From NCBI GenBank assembly GCA_937995345.1, contig CALKKS010000001.1, forward strand, positions 1-55,849: DNA of 55,849 nt, given 5' to 3'. Of the stretch, positions 48,895 through 55,849 are shown one piece after another. The translations under genes were made by a program, and so were the position numbers. A model generated the notes under the pieces. The model saw nothing but the letters and a program-made list of their open reading frames with translations. It ran no database searches and was not told where the DNA came from. Source of the stretch: an uncultured Collinsella sp. Its GTDB lineage: Bacteria; Actinomycetota; Coriobacteriia; Coriobacteriales; Coriobacteriaceae. Within the stretch, counting starts at the first letter, position 1, and every line of letters starts with the position of its first letter.

Positions 48895-48923
48895 AATACG
48901 CCCGACGGAGCGCCGGGCGTATT
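48895..48923 (-). terminator. Hairpin terminator after the isocitrate dehydrogenase gene
   Basis: AATACGCCCG pairs with CGGGCGTATT in a perfect 10-bp stem 60 nt beyond the stop; the T-run is weak. Confidence 0.65.
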
Positions 48924-48982
48924 GATTCTTAGGTTATACGCAAACACTTAAGTACTATTTAGGCGTTTGCAGCGTGCGCACC

Positions 48983-50068
48983 TTAGGCCAGGTGCGCGAT
49001 AACGGCATCGGCAAAGGCCTGGGTGCCCACAGCGCCCTCAACGGAGCCGGTCTGGGCACGACGCACGTCACCGGTAACCTGCTCGCCCTCGTCGAGCGTG
49101 GCAGATACGGCGGCACGAATGCGATTGGCAGCATCGTTCTCGCCCAGGTGATCGAGCATCATCGCAGCAGAGAGGATCTCGGCCGTGGGGTTGGCGATAT
49201 CCTGGCCGGCGATATCGGGCGCGGAGCCATGCGTAGCCTCAAAGATTGCGCAGTCGGCACCGATGTTGGAGCCGGGGGCCATGCCCAGACCGCCCACCAG
49301 GCCGGCGCACAGGTCGCTCACGATGTCGCCGTACAGGTTGGGCAGCACCAGGACATCGAAGTCGTTGGGGTTCTGGACCAGGCCCATGCAGGTGGCGTCG
49401 ACGATCTTGTCGTTGAACTCGATATCGGGATAGTTGGCGGCCACCTCGCGCGCCACGCGCAGGAACAGGCCGTCGGTCGCCTTCATGATGTTGGCCTTGT
49501 GCACGGCCGTCACCTTTTTGCGGCCGCAGCGGCGGGCATACTCAAAGGCATACTCCACAATGCGGCGGCTCTTGGCGATGGAAATCGGCTTAATTGAAAT
49601 GGCGGAATCGGCGGCGAAGGTCTTCTGGCCCGAGCGCTCGACGAGCTGCGAGAGTTCCTCGACCTCGGCAGCGCCCTCATCGAACTCGATGCCGGCGTAG
49701 AGGTCCTCGGTGTTCTCGCGCACGATGACCAGGTCGACGTCGCGGAAACGCGAGCCGTCACCCGGCTGCGACAGACAGGGGCGCACGCAGGCGTACAGGT
49801 CGAAATGCTTGCGCAGGGCCACGTTGACGCTGCGGAAACCCGTGCCGACCGGTGTGGTGATGGGGCCCTTGATGGCAACCTTGGTCTCGGCGACCGCATC
49901 GAGCACATGTTGGGGCAGCGGCGTGCCAAACTCGTCCATGACGCCGGCGCCGGCCTCCTGGACGTTCCAGTTGATCTGGACCCCGGTGGCCTCGACCACG
50001 CGGCGCATGGCCTGCGTAATCTCGGGACCGATACCGTCACCGGGAATCAGGACTACATCGTGCGCCAT
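48983..50068 (-). CDS. NAD-dependent isocitrate/isopropylmalate dehydrogenase family
   Basis: Oxidative decarboxylase of the beta-decarboxylating dehydrogenase family. The 361-residue protein has GDGIGPEI (about 9-16), FDLYACVRP, VIVRENTEDLYAGIE, KANIMKATDGLF and FEATHGSAPDIAGQ with catalytic Lys and Asp residues. RENTEDLYAG and the length match the IDH3-like NAD-isocitrate dehydrogenases (also homoisocitrate dehydrogenase) better than LeuB, and no leuA/C/D genes adjoin. GAGGAGT precedes ATG 50068. It is the last gene of a tightly packed four-gene operon. Tartrate or 3-isopropylmalate activity cannot be excluded. Confidence 0.88.
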   Translation of the reverse strand: MAHDVVLIPGDGIGPEITQAMRRVVEATGVQINWNVQEAGAGVMDEFGTPLPQHVLDAVAETKVAIKGPITTPVGTGFRSVNVALRKHFDLYACVRPCLSQPGDGSRFRDVDLVIVRENTEDLYAGIEFDEGAAEVEELSQLVERSGQKTFAADSAISIKPISIAKSRRIVEYAFEYARRCGRKKVTAVHKANIMKATDGLFLRVAREVAANYPDIEFNDKIVDATCMGLVQNPNDFDVLVLPNLYGDIVSDLCAGLVGGLGMAPGSNIGADCAIFEATHGSAPDIAGQDIANPTAEILSAAMMLDHLGENDAANRIRAAVSATLDEGEQVTGDVRRAQTGSVEGAVGTQAFADAVIAHLA

Positions 50069-50074
50069 AATCTG

Positions 50075-50773
50075 TTACTCCTCGTCTTCGGCGTCGTCAG
50101 ATTTTTTAACGCTAGCACGCTTCTTCTTTTTGGAGAGATCCAGGCCAAAACGTTTAACAAGCATTTCGCAAATCTCGCTCGAACGGGCCTTGAGATAGCT
50201 GCCCTTACCGTTCTCGGCATCGAACTTAAGGCGCAGCGCAAGCTTCTCGGCAACCTCGGCGTCGATCTCGCCCTGACCAAACTCGTACAGGCAACCGAGC
50301 ATGTCGCGATACTCGAGGTCACCGTGGTAGCACTGGATGGCCTCATCCAGGATCGGCCAGACCTCACGCGAACGCTCGACACTCGTGGCGCCCCACACGC
50401 ACAGCAGGCGGAAGGCGGCATAGCGCAGCGTGGAGGAAAGCTCGTCGAACAGCGCGGTCTCGGCGCCCTCAAAGGCGTCGCCCATCTGCTCGGGGCAGGT
50501 GGTGGCGAGCGCCGTCAGGGCATCGAGGGCCTCCCAGCGGGTCTGCGCCTCGGGGCGGTCGAGCGCCTCGATCAACGCGGGCACGCAGGGCACGACGCGC
50601 TGCGGATCGCGCTCGGCAAGCAGGTGCAGCACGCGGGCGGCAAACTGGCGGATGCGGCGCGTGGGGCAGCCGAGCTCCTGGACCAGGCGATCGACGGCGT
50701 TCTCGTTCTCCTCTGCCAGCTGGAGCTGTGCCAGCTCCTCATCGGTGAGCTGTTCGTCTTTGTTTTCTGCCAT
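50075..50773 (-). CDS. HEAT-repeat-like helical protein
   Basis: A 232-residue, largely alpha-helical protein. Residues 28-165 contain repeated helical hairpins of HEAT type (RIRQFAARVLHLLAERDPQR, PALIEALDRPEAQTRWEALD, AFEGAETALFDELSSTLRYA). The N terminus is acidic; the C terminus is Lys-rich then acidic (KKKKRASVKKSDDAEDEE). Such proteins are scaffolds or regulators. It sits 6 nt before the isocitrate dehydrogenase gene and 15 nt after a small membrane-protein gene. I cannot assign a function. Confidence 0.75.
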   Translation of the reverse strand: MAENKDEQLTDEELAQLQLAEENENAVDRLVQELGCPTRRIRQFAARVLHLLAERDPQRVVPCVPALIEALDRPEAQTRWEALDALTALATTCPEQMGDAFEGAETALFDELSSTLRYAAFRLLCVWGATSVERSREVWPILDEAIQCYHGDLEYRDMLGCLYEFGQGEIDAEVAEKLALRLKFDAENGKGSYLKARSSEICEMLVKRFGLDLSKKKKRASVKKSDDAEDEE

Positions 50774-50788
50774 AGTTACCTCTTCTTA

Positions 50789-51217
50789 CTATTTCTTAGC
50801 GTGCTTGCCAGCACCCTTGCTGTCATCGGTGACCGAGATGAGCTGTCGGTCGGCAGCGCCGTTGCGACGCGCGCGGCGGCGCTCCTCGGCGTCGCCCGCA
50901 TCGGCGGCGGCGCGGTGAGCCTTGTTGACGTTAAAGACCTCGTCATGCTTGCGCCACGGGCCGACGGACTCGCCAAAGCTCATCTTAAGGCCGGCGATAA
51001 AACCGCCGAGCCAGCCGATCGGCGCAAACTGCACCAGCGGGAACAGCGAGAACACCCAGGTCAGCAGGATGACTGCCGCCGCACCCGCAAAGTTGGCAAT
51101 CCAGTAGTCGCGCTTGGTGATCACGCGCTTTTCGCAGGCCCACTGGCCGCACAAAAAGCCAATGTAGATCGCAAAGATAAAGAGCACCAGCGCGAGCACC
51201 ACGAACGTCCAGCTCAT
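50789..51217 (-). CDS. Small membrane protein, function unknown
   Basis: A 142-residue protein with three membrane segments (about 3-23, 40-60, 62-80) and a polar basic/acidic C-terminal tail rich in Ala, Arg and Asp (95-142). GAGGAGTAG precedes ATG 51217 and overlaps the end of the upstream dehydrogenase gene (5-nt gap). No family recognised. Confidence 0.75.
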   Translation of the reverse strand: MSWTFVVLALVLFIFAIYIGFLCGQWACEKRVITKRDYWIANFAGAAAVILLTWVFSLFPLVQFAPIGWLGGFIAGLKMSFGESVGPWRKHDEVFNVNKAHRAAADAGDAEERRRARRNGAADRQLISVTDDSKGAGKHAKK

Positions 51218-51222
51218 GGGCG

Positions 51223-52302
51223 CTACTCCTCGTGATGGTGGCCGCAGCAGCACTCGTGGCCGTCATCGTGGCCGTGACCGCCGCAGCACTCGTGGTCCTC
51301 GCCATGGTGGTGGCCGCAACCGCACTCGTGGTCGTCGCCGTGCTCACCGCAACCGCAGCCGTCCTCGTGAGCGCCGTGCTCCTCGGGGCGATACTGCGAC
51401 CAGTCCAGACCGGCGGCGATGGCGTCGGCCTCCTCCTTGTAGAGGACCGTGATGGCCTGGGTGCCCAGCTTGGCGCCACCGATGGCGTCGAGCATGTCGT
51501 AGAGCGTAAAGGCCACGTCGGCTCCGGGCAGCGCGAGCTCGCGGTCGTCGGCGTAGGCAAGGGCCAGGCGCAGATCCTTAATGAAGTGCTCGACCATAAA
51601 GCCGGGTTTGTAGTCGCCGTCGAGCGCCTTGGGGGCCAAGCTCTCCATGGCGCCGGACTTGCCGGTGCCGCCCAGGATCATCTGACGGGTCTTCTCCAGA
51701 TCAAGGCCGCTCAGCTCGGCAAACGCCAGCGCATCGGCCATACCGACCATGCAGGCGCCCAGCGACACCTGGTTGGCGAGCTTGGCAGCCTGGCCCTTGC
51801 CGGCACCATCGAAGCAGCAGATATTTGCCGCAAAGGTGGAAAGGATATCGCGGACCGGAGCGATGTCGTTTTCGGTAGCGCCAACGATAGCCGTGAGCGT
51901 GCCGGCAATCGCACCCGACTCGCCGCCGGTGACGGGGCAGTCAAACGCCATGCGGCCGGAAACCTGGGCGGCCTCGGCAATGTCACGGGCGAGCTCGGGG
52001 GAGCTCGTGGTGAGGTCGATCAGCACCGCGCCCGGCTTGGTGCAGGCCAGCAGGCCGTCGCCCGCCAGGTAGAGCTCCTCGACCTCGGAGGGATAGCCCA
52101 CCATGGTAAAGACGACATCAGCGCCAGCCGCGGCCTCGGCCGGCGTATCGGCCCAGACGGCACCGCGCTCGACGAGTGCGGCGGCCTTGAACTTGGTGCG
52201 GTTGTTGACCGTGACGGGATAGCCGGCGTCCAGGATGTGGCCGGCGATGGGGGCACCCATGATTCCGGTGCCGATAAATGCGACGGAGAGCTTGTTTGCC
52301 AT
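51223..52302 (-). CDS. 3-hydroxyisobutyrate/tartronate-semialdehyde reductase-like protein with His/Cys-rich tail
   Basis: A 359-residue beta-hydroxyacid dehydrogenase. Residues 1-310 are complete: Rossmann motif GTGIMGAPIAGHIL (about 11-24), DCPVTGGESGA, and GKGQAAKLANQ with the catalytic Lys. The last 45 or so residues are an added tail of repeated Asp/Glu-Cys-(Gly/Cys)-Cys-Gly-His-His-His units, with about 15 His and 10 Cys. Such tails bind Ni, Zn or Cu in HypB, UreE and related proteins. AAGGAAAGG precedes ATG 52302. It heads the four-gene operon ending in isocitrate dehydrogenase. The substrate is not determined. Confidence 0.88.
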   Translation of the reverse strand: MANKLSVAFIGTGIMGAPIAGHILDAGYPVTVNNRTKFKAAALVERGAVWADTPAEAAAGADVVFTMVGYPSEVEELYLAGDGLLACTKPGAVLIDLTTSSPELARDIAEAAQVSGRMAFDCPVTGGESGAIAGTLTAIVGATENDIAPVRDILSTFAANICCFDGAGKGQAAKLANQVSLGACMVGMADALAFAELSGLDLEKTRQMILGGTGKSGAMESLAPKALDGDYKPGFMVEHFIKDLRLALAYADDRELALPGADVAFTLYDMLDAIGGAKLGTQAITVLYKEEADAIAAGLDWSQYRPEEHGAHEDGCGCGEHGDDHECGCGHHHGEDHECCGGHGHDDGHECCCGHHHEE

Positions 52303-52394
52303 GAAACCTTTCCTTTTGGGTTGGGTGTTGTTACCAGGTTGAATACTCAGCGCAAGCGCTTGAGCTGCGGGGCGCCTGTGGTCGTAGCGCCTGC

Positions 52395-53348
52395 CTACTC
52401 GCCACGTACGCGACGCGCGATGCGATCGGAAAGCGAGGCCTTCTCAGCGCGGTTCTTGCCCCAAAACGCACAAGCCACCATGCCGGGTCCCACGTGCGAG
52501 CCGATGGTAGGACCGACGGAACTACGGATAATCGTAACGTCGGCGCAGCCCTCCTCCTTGCGAACGGCGGCCTCGAGCCAGTCACCGTCCTTCTCGGCAT
52601 CGGCCGTCATGATGGCGATGGGCATGGTGCGATCGGGCACGTAGTTCTCGCGGAACGACTTGAGGATGGACTTGAGCGCCTTCTTGCGGCCGCGGTTGAC
52701 GCCGATCAGCGACAGCGAGCCGGCCAGGTCGTAAGACAGCTCGGGTTTGACGTCGAGCTTTGCCGTGAGCTGTGCCGCCGCGGGCGGAATGCGGCCGCCG
52801 GCCGCCAGCGCTTCAAAGCTCTCGAGCGTAAAGTAGCCATGGACGTAGGTCTTGGCCTCGTTTGCCCAGTCGACCAGCTGCTTGGCGGTCAGGCCCGCCG
52901 AGCGCTGACGGACGGCCTCGAGCGCCAGCAGCTCGCCGGTCGCGCAGGGCAGGGCGTTGTCCACCACGTAGAGCTCAAAGTCGGGATACTCGGCGCGCAC
53001 GGCATCTGCCGCCTGGCACGCGGAGTTGTAGCTCGACGACAGCGCCGAGGTAAAGCACAGGTAGACCGTGGGTGTGCCCTCTTTGGCGCACTCGGTAAAG
53101 AACTCGATATAGCGACCGAGCGACACAGCCGAGGTGGACACGCGGGCGCCGGCGCGCATGCGGTCGTAGAACTCCTTGGGCGTGATGCTCGACCAGATGT
53201 CGTCCGTGCGCTCCTCGCCATCGATAATGAAGGGGAAGCCCAAGATATCGACATCGAGGTTCGCGGCGACCTCGGGGCTAAAGTCGCAGCAGGTATCGAC
53301 GACGATGCGGCAGCGGTCTGAATGGCCGGTAGATGCAGCCTTGTCCAT
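52395..53348 (-). CDS. DegV family fatty-acid-binding protein
   Basis: A 317-residue DegV protein (fatty-acid-binding FakB relatives): IVVDTCCDFSPE near residue 15, RVSTSAVSLG, SALSSSYNSA, VVDNALPCATGELLAL, FTLESFEALAAGGRI and SSVGPTIGSHVGPG at the C terminus. These are the usual lipid-pocket motifs. ATG 53348 follows AAGGAG; a TTG one codon earlier is possible. FakB proteins present fatty acids to the FakA kinase, which is not in the window. Confidence 0.92.
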   Translation of the reverse strand: MDKAASTGHSDRCRIVVDTCCDFSPEVAANLDVDILGFPFIIDGEERTDDIWSSITPKEFYDRMRAGARVSTSAVSLGRYIEFFTECAKEGTPTVYLCFTSALSSSYNSACQAADAVRAEYPDFELYVVDNALPCATGELLALEAVRQRSAGLTAKQLVDWANEAKTYVHGYFTLESFEALAAGGRIPPAAAQLTAKLDVKPELSYDLAGSLSLIGVNRGRKKALKSILKSFRENYVPDRTMPIAIMTADAEKDGDWLEAAVRKEEGCADVTIIRSSVGPTIGSHVGPGMVACAFWGKNRAEKASLSDRIARRVRGE

Positions 53349-53366
53349 CAAAGCGACTCCTTACGT

Positions 53367-53399
53367 AAAAAAGGCGGCCATCCGCATGGGATGACCGCC
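53367..53399 (-). terminator. Terminator of hpf
   Basis: On the minus strand GGCGGTCATCCC and GGATGGCCGCC form the stem, followed by TTTTTT, 30 nt past the hpf stop. Confidence 0.9.
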
Positions 53400-53428
53400 G
53401 GCCGTTAACTCATGCAAGTTAACGTATT

Positions 53429-54013
53429 TTACTCGTCAAGTGTTTCGATACGGGGCTTGATAATGCCATATCCACCATTCTTACGGTGATACACCACATT
53501 GATGAGGCCAGTCGTCGCATTCTCGAACACGTAGAAGTCGTGGCCCAGCAGATCGGTCTGCACCAGCGCCTGCTCCTCAGTCATCGGGGTGACGTCGATG
53601 ACCTTCTCGCGGACGAGCAGGTCGTCCTCCTCCTCGGGCAGCAGCAGATCGGCAAGATCCTCGACGCGCTCGACCGGTGCGACATCCGCTGCACTGGCAC
53701 CGCCCTGGCGGTTGTCCACGACCTTGGTCTTGAACTTGCGCAGCTGGCGGGTGACCTTATCGGCGGAGAGGTCGATGGCGGCGTACATATCTGCACCGTG
53801 CTCGGCAACGCGAATCACCGAACCGCGGGCGCGAACCGTAACCTCGACGATTGCCGGGTTGGGGTTCGAGGGGTTCTTCTCATAACGAAGCACGACGTCG
53901 ACTGTCATGGGCTCGATATCGAAAACCTTGAGTGCCTCGCCGATCTTCTCATCCACATGCGCACGCAGAGCATCGGTTACCGTCGTCTTGCGTCCAGAAA
54001 CCTTGATATCCAT
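53429..54013 (-). CDS. hpf: Ribosome hibernation-promoting factor (long form)
   Basis: Dimerises 70S ribosomes into inactive 100S particles in stationary phase. The 194-residue protein has an N-terminal S30AE domain (1-105; MDIKVSGRKTTVTDALRAHV, AAIDLSADKVTRQL) and a C-terminal dimerisation domain (about 135-194; EEQALVQTDLLGHDFYVFEN, NVVYHRKNGGYGII). This is the long HPF form. ATG 54013 follows TTGGAG. The frame stays open further upstream but without support. Confidence 0.95.
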   Translation of the reverse strand: MDIKVSGRKTTVTDALRAHVDEKIGEALKVFDIEPMTVDVVLRYEKNPSNPNPAIVEVTVRARGSVIRVAEHGADMYAAIDLSADKVTRQLRKFKTKVVDNRQGGASAADVAPVERVEDLADLLLPEEEDDLLVREKVIDVTPMTEEQALVQTDLLGHDFYVFENATTGLINVVYHRKNGGYGIIKPRIETLDE

Positions 54014-54331
54014 ACGTGGCTCCAATCTGCCTCGGGGACTTACTGTACTGGCTATGTACCCATTGCCGTGCATTTAATCACGCGGATTCCTAAAGACCCG
54101 AATAACGATTGCTTGATACCGCATACCGAAGTCTCGCACTTTTCTGTGGCAAAGTGCGCTATAGGAAGGCGACAGCGACCTTGGTTTTGCACCTAAAAAA
54201 TGTCTTTGACCTGCTGGTTTTATGAAAATGGAAAAGCCAGGCTCCCCTATTGGGAAAGCCCGGCTTTGCGTGTTGAAACCGTGAAGAGGTGTCCTTCCTA
54301 GCGTATGGGAGACACCACCCCTAGCAATAAC
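54014..54331. other. Intergenic region upstream of hpf
   Basis: No gene seen. It contains the hpf promoter (not pinpointed), a small hairpin GCACTTT...AAAGTGC (about 54137-54155) and the terminator at 54232-54267. Confidence 0.4.
54232..54267 (-). terminator. Terminator of the solute-binding protein gene
   Basis: AAAGCCAGGCT pairs with AGCCCGGCTTT; read on the minus strand it is followed by TTTTCC. Confidence 0.7.
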
Positions 54332-55356
54332 TAGCTGTTGAGCTTGTTAATATCGTCGTCGGTGATGGTGCCCTCCTGGCTGGACGATTTGTCCTCGGAG
54401 GATGCGCCCTCGCTACTCGAATCGGATGATTCATCGCCGGAGGATGCAGCCTCACTGGCCCCAGACTCGGCCGACTGCACGCTGGCGCCCGAGACCATCT
54501 TGGTGGTGAGGTCATAGGGCATCGTGCCGTACCAGACGGAGTGGACCGCCTCGAGCGTGCCATCGGCCGTGATACCGTCGAGGGCATCGCTCACGGCACG
54601 GCATAGCTCGTCGTTGGCCGCGAGGCCCGCGACGCCGAGCGTCGAGGGCGTCTCGAGCGCGCCGACGTAAGAGATCTGGGTTATCAGGCGCGCAAGGTAG
54701 CCGCCGGCCGTGGAGTCGCAAATCACGTAGTCGACCTCGCCGGACTCGAGCGCCTCAAAGCACTCGTTGACGTTGGAGAAGGTCTTTTGGTTGGCCGTGA
54801 TGCTCTGCTTGGCGAGCGCTTCCTGCGAGGCCGAGGAGGTCTGAACGCCCAGGGTAGCGGTGTTAAGCGTTTCGGTGGAAACGCTCAGTGACTCGCCGTC
54901 GCTCGTCTTTCCGAACACTGCCGCAGCGTCGTACAGGCAAGTGCCAAGCGTGCTGATGTCACCATCCGTGGAATTGATGTCGCCAATGAAGATGTCGGCC
55001 TTTTTGTCGCCAACCGCGGAATCGGCAGAAGACGCATCGACGAAGGCAACTTTAAGGCCCATACGGCTTGCAAGGGCGCGGGCCGCGTCGACCGCGTAGC
55101 CCGTGAGGTTACCATCGGCGCCCTGCATGGCCTGCGGAGCATCGGAGGTATCGAGGGCAACCGTCAGGGTACCGGGAGTGACCAGAGCGTCGTCCGACAC
55201 CGCCGGCGTGACGGTCTCGCGCTCGATCTGGTCAATCGTGGGTGTCGTGAACGTGGACAGTGGATTGAACGCGCATCCGCTCAAGCCCAATACGGCAATG
55301 ACCGCCGCGGTCCCAGCACCTAACCGAGCCGCGTGCATCAAGCTGCCCCTCACCAT
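54331..55356 (-). CDS. Amino-acid-type ABC solute-binding lipoprotein
   Basis: A 341-residue extracytoplasmic protein. A lipoprotein signal peptide ends in the lipobox LGLSGC (Cys28). Residues 60-290 form a periplasmic-binding-protein fold of the amino-acid (SBP_bac_3) type: GTLTVALDTSDAPQ, GYAVDAARALASRMGLKVAF, DIFIGDIN, GEVDYVICDSTAGGY. The C-terminal 50 residues are Ser/Glu/Asp-rich and disordered. The start is uncertain: ATG 55356 or ATG 55338 (GAGGGG 7 nt upstream) both give a signal peptide, and the frame stays open to 55746. No permease or ATPase genes are adjacent, so it is an orphan here. The ligand is unknown. Confidence 0.82.
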   Translation of the reverse strand: MVRGSLMHAARLGAGTAAVIAVLGLSGCAFNPLSTFTTPTIDQIERETVTPAVSDDALVTPGTLTVALDTSDAPQAMQGADGNLTGYAVDAARALASRMGLKVAFVDASSADSAVGDKKADIFIGDINSTDGDISTLGTCLYDAAAVFGKTSDGESLSVSTETLNTATLGVQTSSASQEALAKQSITANQKTFSNVNECFEALESGEVDYVICDSTAGGYLARLITQISYVGALETPSTLGVAGLAANDELCRAVSDALDGITADGTLEAVHSVWYGTMPYDLTTKMVSGASVQSAESGASEAASSGDESSDSSSEGASSEDKSSSQEGTITDDDINKLNS

Positions 55357-55849
55357 GTCCACTACCCTGCCTTCTGTGTCGTATACAATCCGTGCGTTGC
55401 GCGGAATAACGGGTTGTTCCCACCAGCTGACCTGGTATTTGACCCCACACTTGCGCACCGGGGTGTTTGCTCGGGAAGCCGTAGCCACCTTCACGACTGG
55501 CCCGCTCGCCCGCGAGGCGGTATTGCCCCAAAGAAAGTAGAACGGACGGTGCGGCTTACATCTAGGACGCGCCATGATCGCGCCGCGCGCACGCGGTCGC
55601 TTACGTGGATCCCTTTGACCGCGTCTGTCTTGGACTAGGATGGACATTTCGTCCGTCCGCAACCACAGCCTGGCAGGAACGTAGCGCATTATAGCTAAGT
55701 TCAAGCTAAAGTTTAAGGTTAGGGACGTCATTCGCACCGTGAGCACAGATTTTGCAGGTCGGAGCGGACCATTCGTGCCCCCATGAAGCCCGGAGCGGTC
55801 GCGCGCGCAGACGTGGTGTAAGAGCGTCCTGAGGTCCGTCGCTGCAAAT
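55357..55849. other. Window end without a supported gene
   Basis: The minus frame of the solute-binding protein remains open through most of this stretch, but there is no better start. A possible plus-strand promoter, TTGACC with TAGGAT 15 nt later (55607-55633), is weak. I see no RNA gene or repeat I can name. Confidence 0.3.

Noticed and set aside
55357..55746. N-terminal extension of the solute-binding lipoprotein
   Set aside because: A signal peptide with lipobox follows immediately after 55356, which would not work behind a 130-residue extension.

Overview
The window looks like chromosomal DNA from a high-GC gut actinobacterium of the class Coriobacteriia, most likely Collinsella. This is inferred from codon usage, from the gene set (lactose PTS and tagatose-6-phosphate genes beside Leloir genes) and from many short intergenic palindromes of a kind I associate with Collinsella. 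No 16S or other decisive marker is present.

Layout. 1-2750: a DAHP synthase gene and a GNAT gene broken by an in-frame TGA, bracketed by two inverted copies of a 50-nt intergenic repeat. 2800-7640: a BceAB-type ABC exporter, then a gene fusing a Nudix hydrolase to a Vsr mismatch endonuclease. 7700-11450: a class II fructose/tagatose-bisphosphate aldolase, a divergent DeoR regulator and a flavodiiron protein. 11450-30830: the main sugar island. It holds lacI1/galK-galT, an operon lacA-lacB-mutarotase-lacC, the lactose IIA gene lacF, and two paralogous modules (LacI regulator, divergent IIBC transporter, 6-phospho-beta-galactosidase), each closed by three copies of the same palindrome. 31190-32510: a Fic protein under an elaborate palindrome. 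32720-36480: DeoR/galM, an orphan PTS IIB whose phospho-histidine position is tyrosine, tRNA-Thr(CGU) and a YhcH-family gene. 36500-46060: a second mutarotase-lacC pair, a nagA remnant, flavodoxin, nagA, agaS, a GntR regulator and a mannose-family PTS operon. 46700-55849: a DUF2975/XRE pair, a SurA_N-like membrane protein, an operon ending in NAD-dependent isocitrate dehydrogenase, degV, hpf and a lipoprotein solute-binding protein.

How the genes fit together. Lactose enters as lactose-6-phosphate (lacE1/lacE2 with lacF), is split by LacG, and the galactose-6-phosphate goes through LacAB, LacC and an aldolase to triose phosphates. Amino sugars (GalNAc or galactosamine is my inference) enter through the mannose-family PTS; NagA and AgaS convert them to tagatose-6-phosphate, joining the same route at LacC. 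Free galactose uses mutarotase, GalK and GalT; galE is not in the window. Three LacI proteins each face their own operator, while a different motif, ACCGTTCACCG-like and usually paired 21 nt apart, recurs upstream of galK, lacA, lacF, lacE1, lacE2 and the mannose-family PTS operon. That motif is the best candidate for an undescribed common regulator of the island.
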